From Branchiostoma belcheri (lineage: Eukaryota > Chordata > Leptocardii > Amphioxiformes > Branchiostomatidae): a stretch of 64,000 nt of DNA. The notes under the pieces were generated by a model, which was given only the letters and a program-made list of their open reading frames with translations, was not told where the DNA came from and searched no databases. Below, in pieces: positions 23,501 to 35,500 of the stretch (positions are counted from its first letter, which is position 1; each line of letters starts with the position of its first letter). The position numbers were made by a program, and so were the translations under genes. The DNA is taken from the NCBI RefSeq assembly GCF_001625305.1, contig NW_017802469.1:222967-286966 (forward strand), written 5' to 3'.

Positions 23501-26500
23501 ACCCAGAAAATGGAAAATAACATAATTGACAGACTTTTGTTTACACAGCCTGCGATCTATCATGATATACTTTTTGCTGCTTGTTATTTTTGAGCAAATA
23601 TTTTGATTGGCAAGTGCCACCAAAAATGGGGTCATGGTACTGTTACATATCTTCCTCTGATGTGTCATTCTTGAGGGCCTGCATGGGGGGTTAGTGATTA
23701 CGAATTACGCAAAATTTTCGCCACCGAGTTACGTTAAAGTCTCAGAGCTGATTACGACTTGCGGCTAATGTCCTATTGCGAATTACGTTGATTTTTGCAG
23801 AGGCTGCCTACAAAATACGAAGTCTAAAAAGGCCTGATTACGCCTTACGAAAAAGGGCATGCAGGCCCTCATTCTTTACTGTGAGTCACAGAGTAGGGCC
23901 TATGTGCCATGCACCAAGCTATCCACTCATATACTTGATATTTCGCTGGTGATTGGTCAGAAGGTGTTGTCTGTAAACATTGAAATGGGCCTCTGAAGAG
24001 CGGCTTGGGTTTCCAAAAGTGGGATAGCGGTATGGCAAGTGTAACCTAAGATTGTGTAACCCCAGGGCGGGTTAGACTAATTTTACACTTCATTAGGTAC
24101 AATACAGGTTACTGAAGAGGCCAGGGAGTCATTGTTGTATGCTTACGACAGGTGTATACACCTTTGTTCACCTGAAAGACTGAATGTCAAGCCACACTTA
24201 ACACGGAGAAGAGTATACTGACTTCTTGCCCTCTGTCGGATGGCTTTTATATTTTTGCCCGGAATACCATTGTGGTGAGGACTCGGGAGTTTATTTACAG
24301 AGCTCGGAAACAGCTAAAAATAAGCGTGGTAAATACACGGGTCAACTGTAAGGCAAGCTTGTCGCAAGTACAGCAAAAATGGTGAGTTTTTCTAACCTTT
24401 TAAGTCTAGTACATTAAATGGATGAGTGGCGGATCATGTTAAAAGTGAAGTTTTGTTGTCCTCCTTGTACATGTACATGTACAACAGCAAAGGAGTTGCA
24501 TGTTTAGGGTCCCATTTTACATTTAGTTTTTGTACAGCAAAAATGGTGAGTTTTTATAACCTTTTAGGCTAAATGTTAGGCTAAATGCATGAGTGACAGA
24601 TTTCATTTCATTTTCATTTTTATTTATTTACCCAGGGTAAACATGTCGCCGCAAGGGCGTTTTTCAATGTTCCCTGCGGACATATACATTTACAAAATAT
24701 ACTTATTAGCTTAAAATAACAAACAGGAAAACAAAGGTACAATTAGCTTAATTGCAAAAAATAACATATTGGTAAAGTGCTTCAAAATCATACGGTAAAC
24801 TAATAACTTATATGAAACAAGCGAATAAAATGCAACAAATGAAATAAATAAAGAAGGTAATGGAAATTTGCATATCAATGTTACAAAACAAAAGTAACGG
24901 TTACTATGTTGCGAGAACATTCTGGTTATACAAACGCTTAAACGAGGCGACGGAAGCTGCTGTTTTCAATGTAGATGGGAGAGCGTTCCAAAGAGCTGCA
25001 CCAGTACTGGACAAGGATTTCTTTTTGTATTGTAGATGAGCCTTAGGCAGTTGTAGTCCCCCCTGTGCTCTTAAGCGTGTATTGTATGAGTGAACTTCCC
25101 TGAGCTGTGTGAAGAGATCCGAGATGTGAGGAGGGGACAAGCCATTCAGAGCCTTGAATACAAGCACTGCTTTGTTCCTCTTGTGTAATCATGTAAGAAG
25201 TGAAGTTTTGTTGTCCTCCTTATACATGTACATGTACAACAGCAAGGCAGTGTCATGTTTAGGGTCCCATTTTACATTTAGTTTTTGTACAGCAAAAATG
25301 GTGAGTTTTTCTAACCTTTTAGGCTAAATGTAGGCTAAATGGATGAGTGACAGATCATGTAAGAAGTGAAGTTTTGTTGTCCTCCTTATACATGTACAAC
25401 AGCAAGGCAGTGTCATGTTTAGGGTCCATTTTACATTTAGTTTTATTGCAAGCAGATATTTTCATGGCTAGATGTAAGAAAAAGGTACAAGATGCTTCTT
25501 GACTGGTGCCAAAAATCATACATTATAAGGAAACAAAGTTAGATATGTTCCTCCATATACGTGTACAACTGCAAAGGAGTTGGGACAATGTTTAGGGTCC
25601 CATTTTACATTTAGTTTTATTGCAAGGAAATGTTTTCTTGCCTAAATGTTAGAAAAAGGTACAAAAAGATGCTATCACGAGTGGTGCCAAAAATCATACA
25701 TTATAAGGAAACAAAGTTAGACATGTTCCTCCATATACATGTACAACTGCAAAGGAGTTGGGACAATGGTTATGTTTAGGGTCCCATTTTACATGTAGTT
25801 TTATCGCAAGCAGATATTTTCATGCCTAGATGTAAGAAAAAGGTACAAAAAGATGCTTCTTGAGTGGTGCCAAAAATCATACATTATGGAAACAAAGTTA
25901 GACATGTTCTTGGCAGTTGAGAATGTTTGTGGTTGGAGAATGCTTGAGCTGTTCCTTGCAAATTCCACGGGTTCTACAAAGTTGGGCTTAGCGATAGCAT
26001 CGTGCGGTCTCCCCTAATGTACTGTTTATGAAATAGCTTTAAGTGGGTGTCATAGTCTTGGTCAGCATTCAAGTGAGTAACCCGCCTGCAGCAGAAGTAT
26101 ACATAGAGTCGTGACACTTCTGACAAGCTGGCAAAGCATTCTTGTTTTGAATCACGGTTTTCCAGCTGCCCATGGCAAAAGTAGAGAAGAAAAGAATAAG
26201 TGTTGATAGCTTATCAGCAAGGGTAGGTTTTCATGCCCGTAGCCAGGGGGGGGGTCGGGGAGTTTGGACGAACCCCCCCACAAGGCTGAAAGGTCCACTT
26301 TTTGGTCCACTTTTTATCTAAAGGTCCAAGATTTTTCCGTAAGATGGACTGATTTGTGTCACCAGCGGGGCTGAAATCGTAGGAAAATGGCTCACTTTGT
26401 CACTGAAAAAAATTATCTCTGATTTTTTCTTTGAAATCCTCTTAAAAACACAGGAAATGCTGTGATTTCAAAAGGTTCATTTTTCAAGATTTCCCGGGGG

Positions 26501-29500
26501 TGCATGCCCCCGGACCCCCCTATAGGAACCTCGTGCCTTCGGCGCTCGCTGTTCCCTCAAACAGTGGGAAGAACCCCCCATTCAAAATCTGGGCTATGGT
26601 CATGTACTCTGCATGCTGTATGCATAGTTTTTGTGTCAGTGTTTCCTCTGATTGTCAAACACTTACAAGCTCTCACCTGGGGTGGGTAAAGGTCAAGTAG
26701 GGCAAGTCATCATTTAAACTGTTGAAGGGTCCTTCAAGGAGGCTCTAGGATTTCAGTTTCAGCCTAGATTTTAGCCTGGTATACATCTGTACTTTGTGCT
26801 CCCTATCAGATACATGTCCTGGAAAGAGACCAGGTAGCTTCATACATGTACATTGTACATGTACATGGATAGCAATTGCAAGAAGTTAATTACATGTAGG
26901 TGCAATACAGTTTAGGCCACACCAATTCATTTTGTTGGTTCTCAGACATTTTAGTTAAAAAGATACATGTAGCAAGCATAAAACATCATAAAATGAGAGG
27001 GCTAGGAAGAAAACTTAAATATGTCACTGTATTTACTACATAACACTGAGTCCACCATGGCATCAACCAGGTCCTCAGACTTTGCTTTCATAGGTTTTTC
27101 CAGTTAACCATATTTTCAAAAAATCTGAGAACCAAAAAATCAAATTGGTGTGGCCTTACCATGTATAGATATAATAAAACGTATACATGTAATGTTAAAG
27201 GTGTGTGAACATTCAAAAGGTGTGTAATAAGGATAATGGTAAGAGAAGTAGATAATGTTTCTACTTTTCTTTGCATAAAAAAGAATTCAAACAAAAGGAT
27301 TGTGGTATGAGATCTCTTAATCTCATAATGGCAGGTGGGTTAGAGAGATATAATTCTCCCATCTGTGCGTACTGTTTTTGGAGTAGGATTTTGATCTATG
27401 ATGTTGTAAGATGATAAAGATGAACTGAAAAGTTCAATACATCCATAATAAAATATGCCCTTGGTACCTTATGCTATTTCAGAACATACTATCATGAAAG
27501 TTCATCTGTGTTGGTAGTTACATAAATGACTAAGTTACATGTTCTGAAATACGTTTAAACAAGGACATTATACACTACATGTATATCTGTGTATAATGTC
27601 CTTGGTTTCAAGTTAAAGCTGTTGGTCCAACACAAAAATCTGGTCGAAAGCTCTAGGTGAGAACTTTTTTTTGTGTCGGACCAAAAGTTTTAACTTGAAA
27701 CATATTTCAGAACATGTTAGTAATTCTACATTTTGTAAGAGGTTGAATTATACTAAAGTAGAGGCTATATAGACTATCTCCTACACTGCCCATTCATCTA
27801 TAATGATCAGCCCCCAGCTGCTTAGAGTTAGAGTATCACCTAGACTCCCTCCCCATCTATAATGATCAGTCCCCAGTTGCTTAGAGTTAGAGTATCACCT
27901 AGACACCCTCCCCATCTATAATGATCAGTCCCCAGTTGCTTAGAGTTAGAGTATCACCTAGACACCCTCCCCCATCTATAATGATCAGCCCCAGTTGCTT
28001 AGAGATAGACTATCACCTAGACTCCCTCCCCCATCTATAATGAACAGTCCCTGGCAGCCCAACCAGCAGGTGCCGACTATCAGCAGACACCGTGGCACCA
28101 GTTCAAGTTTATTTCTTCAAGTTTGGGCAGGCTGGAATGTGCCAATGTCACTCCCTCCCATGGCCTTCCTGCAATCTCACAAACAGCCCCCCTCCCACCC
28201 TGATAACTCCTGTCAAATTCCTGCCACCACTACCAACAGCAACTGTTGCTTTTCCTTCAAACAAGGAAGCCCTTATGGCTTCTGACAATGGTGAAAGGCT
28301 CTCTCTCTCATGTATAAAGACTGTAATTATAACATCTGTGTCCATAATATCCCCATAGTCCATAATATCGCCACCTTGAGAAACAGTGTTTTTACTGCAA
28401 CATACCCTAGTTATGTACATTGATGTGTGAAGGAGTGCATACCAAAAGTATGTTGCAGTAAAAATATCTTTAAGCACACTGTTTCTCAAGGTGGCGATAT
28501 TATGGACCCTGGTGATATTATGGACACAGATGTTATATGTTACTGTAATTCACTTTTATGTTCACGGTAGCAAAAGTTCACGGTCTGAGAAAAATGGACA
28601 TGTTCATGGAACTACATGTGTATATTCATGGTGGCGACATGTGCAGGAAAAAGAAAGTCCAGGAATTATTTGTTAACTGTAATGATAAGTTCACAGTACA
28701 GAAGTGACAGTGAAAACAGTGAACATAACAGTACAGTGAAAAAATCAGGAATTACAGTATACCTATACAGAACTTGTTTTGTGGATTCAAATTTCTTGTG
28801 TATACATTAATGACTTTGGAAACCAACCAATCAATCCATCTTTAGATGCATTATTTTTAAAAAGTCACTTTAGTACATAATGCAAATTCAGTTTTGAGCC
28901 AGCAAAATATATCAGTAAAAGTTAACGTTTTTCATCTTCGATTGAAAGCTCATCTGTGTTGGTAGAATCCATAGTCAGAAAGTTTAAGCTTGTTCCAACA
29001 CAAGGAAAGAACTCACCATAAATTGATGCGATCAACCAAAAATTTACGGTGAGTTCTTTCCTTGTGTTGGAACAAGCTTAAACTTTCTGACTATTTTTCA
29101 TCTTAATTGTTGACTACGATTTGAAATGTTTAGATAGCTTGAGTAGGTCAAAAGTGGAGAATCACTGTCCTCCAAGTGTGTCTGTGTATTCATCAGAAAG
29201 GCACTGGAAGGTCACCATGTTGTTTTCTTAAATGCTGAGTGATGCCCTTCCTTGATGTTATGTCAAAACATCCTAATGCGGTGGTGTTTTCTGTTCCACA
29301 GCCGAGCAATGAAGGCCTCGCAAGACAGCATTCTTCAAAAGCGGTGAGTGCTCTGTGTATATTTTCACAAGCCTAGATTGTATTCTGAATCATATATAGT
29401 AGTAATTTCCAATGGCCTCACTGTGTATACAGGTGTCATTCGAGATTGCCCGCATCAGATAGCTTTTTGCACCAGTACCACTATTCTTTCTGTATTTATC

Positions 29501-32500
29501 TTTGATTTTTCTCAGCTTTTTACTTGGTTGGAATACCAACTGTCAGTGGAAGATTTCAAGCATATGAGTCAGTTGAAAAAAGTGAAAAAGAGCTTAAAAT
29601 CTTCACATTTTGGAGTTAATTATTTGAGGCCAAAGCAGTCAATGCAACACAATAACCTAGTATATTTGCGAGTGCTATTTTGAGCCCTGTAAATTCAATA
29701 TGCCACCAAACTTGGTCCTAGTTTAGGGTCAAGTGCAGTCGTGTGGAAACTAGCCTTTGACTCACCTAATTTACCATGAAAACGCTAAGTACACAGAATC
29801 TATTTCTGGCTCAAGAACACCACCAATGCTTATATATAGGGAAGTGTGGAATTCCCCCAGCTAGTACACCTACACATATGCATGTAACACACTATCCCTG
29901 GACTCATTTCCCCTGATAATGCATTTGTGATGCTGATCTAATCTTTAATCTTTGTGTCACAGACTCCTTGAAACTTTAAGTAGGTAGCAGATTAAACACT
30001 TTTATCACAAGATAAATGAGTCTGAAGAATATTTGCACTGTAATGAAATTTTCCTTCCCCCTTACATTACTTGGGTCACACCAATCTTCTAATTTAAAAA
30101 AAAAAATCTTTGGAAAAAATTTGAGGACCAACAAATTAAAATGGTGTGACTTAATGAAGAAACCCATGTACATTGTAGGTCTAGGTGTGCAGGGAAAAAA
30201 ATTACTGATATACATCATGTTTAAAACAGATGTAGATATGCATTCTGAACTGTCTGCTAATACATGAAGTTGAAAATCTTTATCATGAATGCTTGACTGT
30301 GATGTCTGTGCAAAACCTGGACTATTTATGTTTTTTGTTGGATGTTTGGTCAACATTGCATCAGAATTTAAATACACAACATTTTTAAACTGAAAACGGG
30401 CTGTCATCTTTAAATCACAAGTACAATTAACCTTAAACAACATGTTCTGTGAAAGTCCCAAACCTGGATTTTTCTTGTTTTTTGTTGGATATTTGGTGAA
30501 CATTGCATAAGAATTTTGCTCACTACAGACAATATCTTTTCTTACACAACATTTGAAAAATATAGACAGACTGTCTGACAATCACAAATACAACCTTGAA
30601 CAAAATGTTTTGCCAAAGTGCTATTCACTATTCATTCATTCGAGATGCTACAATGTACATATGTAATGTACAGGTACAGGTAAGTGTGTCCCTAGGTGTC
30701 ATATGACCTGGACACTCCTTCCTGACATGTAAGAGAAAATGGGCCATGTCAACAAGATGGTCTCCACAGTAAGAGGAGCCTCAAAGCTGATTTATTTACC
30801 AAAGTCACATCATACTCTCCCCAACATCTCCCATGGGGAGATAATTGCTAATGGCAGGACGTCAGGGATTGGGGTAAAGGGTAAGATTTCTGAGGGTCTG
30901 CATGGGGGGTAGTGATTACGAATAACGCAAAATTTTCGATGCCGATTACGAATTACGTTAACGTCTCAGAGCTGATTACGACTTTACGATTCGCGGCTAA
31001 TGTCCTATTACGAATTACGGTGATTTTTGCGGAGGCCGCCTATGAATTACGAAGTCTAAAAAGGCCTGATTACGCCTTATGAAAAAGGGCATGCAGGCCC
31101 TCATTTCTGGAAGCACACATCAAAGGGGGCTTGGGGAAACAATCCATTGGTAGTAGAAGTGTGTCCTAATCCCCTACATTCAGCTGCTTTTATCTTTTGT
31201 AATCCTAGGATCATCTAGAGCCTAAATATTAGATCAGTATATTTGATATGGAGGGATTAGGGATAGAAATCTAGGTAGCTAATTTGTCAAAGATATAAGA
31301 AATTGCCAATCACATTATCATATTTTGTAAAAAAAAGGGTCTATCATAGGTCATAGGTCTATCATCTAGAGCCTAAATATTAGAACATGTAAACAGTATA
31401 TTTGATATGGAGGGGTTAGGGATAGAAATCTAAGTTGCTAATTTGTCAAGGTATTAGAATGTGCCAATCACTCATTTTGTAACAAAAAAAGCATCTATCA
31501 TTGAGAGACTGAGGGTTTAGATGTTTGATGACAGTACTACTGTAAATATTCACGGTTTTTGCATTGCTAATGAAATCATAATACTGTAATTCCTGATTTT
31601 TTCACTGTCACTTCTTTACCGTGAACTTATCATTACAGTTAACAAATAATTCCTGGACTTTCTTTTTCCTGCACCTGACGCCATCGTGAATGTATATAGT
31701 TCTGTGAACATGTCCATTTTTCTCAGACCGTGAAATTTTGAACATACAGTGTGTGTTAAGTGAATTACAGTGCTTTGAACTTAGGTTAAAACAGTGTGAA
31801 AAGTTCCTTTCCCCTTCTACCTACTGCAAAATTAAATCCCAGTGAAAATAAATGACTTTACAGTATCTTTCTAAGAGGATGTCAGCTCTTTTCTGTCAAA
31901 GTTGTTTGTCCCAGGAATGTTATCTCCTGTACCTTGACCTGTAGTGACCGTTTGCCACCAAACTTGCCCCAGTTTGGCAGGCCTAATGGTCGGTGTTCTG
32001 AGGGGGCCTGCATGGGGGGATCCCGACAACGCTCTACGCTGAATTCGGAAACCTCTCGATTATGCTTTACGATAAATTCCAAGTGGCTACAATGAATTAC
32101 GTAGAATTAAAACGGCGAATTCGTTTACGCAAAATGTGCCAATTATGTTCTACATTGAATAAAAACGGCAGCGATTACGCTCTACGGAAAAGGGCATGCG
32201 GGGGGGCCCCCTCTGAGGCCAAAACCAGGGCGTGTCAGTCAAGGCACGTCTCTCCAAATCTTCAGAGGATGTTGAAGACACCTGAGCTGGTTTATGTGTG
32301 GAAATGAATCCTGTTGATGGTGGCAAAATCCAAGTTTCCACAATGTCTGTGTCCTGCAAGATAGCTCATACTGAGCTTGTTTTGTGAGGGCTTGCATGGG
32401 GGGTCCTGACAACGCTCTACGTTAAATTTTGAGAGCTGGCTACGTATTATGCTTAATTCAAGAAGCTTTTCTATTATGTTTTATGGTGAATTCCGAGTAG

Positions 32501-35500
32501 CTACAACGCATTATGTAGAATTAAAATGGCAAAAATGCTCTACACAAAAATATGCCAATTACGCTTTATGTTGAATTAGAGCGGTCCGTCTACGTAGAAT
32601 TAAAACGGCTGATTACGCTCTACGGAAAAGGGCTTGCGGCCCTCCTTTTGTACATTTTTATGCGATTTTTAGCCACTAAGGCAGGCTCTCTATTTTGTCA
32701 TAAAGAATAAATGGCATATAAATCTTTTTTTTTACACCAGAAATGGGTACTGATTCCTACACTTCAAAGTGGAGTTCAAGAATTCAAATCTTTCATGTTT
32801 ACGTTAAGGCCACACCAATTTAATTTCTTGGTTAACGGATTCGCCGCTTCATTTTTTTCTGATTTGCAAATAAAAATAAAAATTCAGAATCAACTGCAAA
32901 ATGCTCATATTTTGCCCTGAACAGTTGAAAACAGTCCTTTTCTTACTACTTGTTACAGTCATTCCATCTTTCAATGCAGTAGTATCATTAAAAGTTCAAA
33001 ATTCATGGTTTAAATTTTGAACCAGCCTGGTGTGTTGACTTCATGGCTCCTATGGTACCATTTTGGGCCATAATAGGATGCCCAGGCCTGTTTTTATTTT
33101 TATTTTTTTTCGCCCGCCCGCTCCATTATTTTTCTAGAAAAATCCGTTAACCAAGAAATTAAATTGGTGTGGCCTAAAGTTTGAGATGGTATTTTCAAAA
33201 CCTTGTGCTTTGTGATGTAAAGATAAGGAGGCCTTCACTGCCCGCTGGTTGGTGCATTGTTTGGAAGCTTTTCCTTGGTTGTGAAAGAGTTTTTTTAAGG
33301 CCACAGCAAGTAAATTTCATGGATGACATCCTCCACAACTCCAAATTTAATGCAAGTGGGGAAAAAAAAACAAGGCGGTCCAAAAAAAATAAGGTTCCTA
33401 CATTTTAAAATTTTGACTCAATCATTGTACAAATGGTTTTGATTCAGTGGGAACACCACATATACACAGCCACCATCACATACCACTGCATCAAAGTAAG
33501 AAACAAAATATTAAATTAGAGACTTTTCTTGTCTCCTCTCTTCATAGTTATCTGCCATCCACCTTCCGGCATGGCAACAGACATCTTGCCCATTTTCAGC
33601 ATGTTTACAACTGTCAGAAGGCAACAAAATTTCTTATTTTTTTCTCCAAAATCAGGCAAAAGTTAAGGTGCGTGCTTATGTCATCCATAAAAATTACTTG
33701 CTGTAGCCTAACGGCTCTCGGCAAATATGTTGGCACATAGGCGCACCAAATTCGTAGTGATTTTTTGGCACACAGTTCTTGTATGGTGGAGTGATGCCTG
33801 CCGAGCCTCTTAGGCTAATCTGTCTAACTGTGTGAAAGATTAGTGATCAGAAAGACACAGTATTTAACAGTCAACAGACAGTCTGTATGTGGTCTTTTTA
33901 TAGTCTCTCTTACATAACACTGCATTAGCTGTAAGTGTTCCATTTATTCTGCTGGCCTTTATGCTTTATGTAAGACCATTTGCCACCTTTGCATCAAAGT
34001 GCAATACCTATCATAAGTACATGTAGTTCTGCAAGAGTAAAATTACGACAACATGTAGGTACAGTACATGTAGCAAAAGCAGTCTTTTTATGGACGAGTC
34101 ACTTCATCCCAAGTAGAGAGATCGCTGCCTTCTTCTGATTGGTACTGATAGTTGATTGGATCAGCTGTTTCAAAATGGGAGCCAATCACAAGAGAGTAAC
34201 AGTTTCCCTCCTCAAACCTCTACTTGGAAAGTAGTAGAGTCAATGTCTTACTTTAAGTGCTAGAGGGTGTTTTTGATCACTACACAGTACAAGGCAATGT
34301 CAGTGCTTCTTTCTTCCAGAACCATTATATATTGTTAGTAATTGATAGCATTTGGTATATCTTCAGAAGTCTGGACTTTTATTTCTTGTGTCAAGTGTCA
34401 AGTGTTGTTAACCTTTCTTTTATCTATTTTCAGCAACCACCAACAACTTCAAAAACCATGATGTCCTCACATGTTCGCCACAAGGGGCCAACCAAGTAAG
34501 TCCTTTATTAGTTCACATGTACCGAAATTCCTGTGTAGCTTAATTATGTACAGAGTAAAATTGTGTAGACTGTAGTCTCAAATATAGTAGATACAATATA
34601 ATAATCTCTAATATAATATAATAGATACTGCACATATCATTTAATTCGAGTTCTTTGTTTTTTAACATTAATAACAAAAGTCTATAGCCTAGTAGCCTCC
34701 GTAGCAGGCTTATAGAACTGGGGGTTTGGTGGTCTTCGGCTGTTTTCTGATTAGCCCAGTTCTAAAAACGGGGGTAATTCAACCAGGCCGGCTATGTTGT
34801 CTATATGCAATCAGAAAATAGCACATAATAGCTCCCAAAGACCTTGAAGACCCCCAAACCCCCAGTTTTTGGCATGCTATGGAGGCTAATAGCCTAGGAA
34901 TATTTTGGTCAGTATGTTGTAGTACATGTACAGTATGTCCAGCTTGACACATGCCACACATTTAGTGGTACAAGCCCAGTGAAAAAGCATCAGAAACTGT
35001 GACCAACCGATTCTATACTGTGTCAACTATTTAGCCCCTGAAGAATCTGAGCCACTAACTACACTCATTAAACTTCACGGTAGTGGTTAGCAATTGGAGG
35101 GTTAGCAAGGGGGTTTCCAGTTCTCTATTGTAGGAAATTTTTATTTAGGGGGGTTAGCAAGGGGGATTCCAGTTCTCTACTGTAGGAAATTTTTACTTAA
35201 ATGTGCAATTTTTGCTCAAATTTTTTTTTCAAACAAAATGTTGTAGATGAAAAAGTATTTATTACTAATATGATTCAAATGTACTTTTACAAGTGATAAG
35301 AAGAAATGCACAATCAGACTGTACTAGTGTTCTAGTCAGTGTCTGTCTTTCCATCCGTCATTTGATGGAATTTTGCCATTCGTGGCAGACAAAAATTTTA
35401 CCCAATCTGTCATCTTTGATGGACAAAAATCAGTGTGTAAAGGTATGGAATGAGATGACATTGAATTAAGCGGATTTGTAATTCGTCTAACAGCAAGATT

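Noticed and set aside
27789-28045. Regular repeats resembling a CRISPR array
   Set aside because: Units are contiguous with no variable spacers and lie in an animal intron; it is a minisatellite.
28148-28489. 113-codon minus-strand ORF
   Set aside because: Overlaps a large palindrome; no motif, no splice context.
29976-30581. 201-codon minus-strand ORF
   Set aside because: It runs through a minimal family A MITE and two degenerate family L-like repeats; no domain, composition like non-coding AT-rich DNA.
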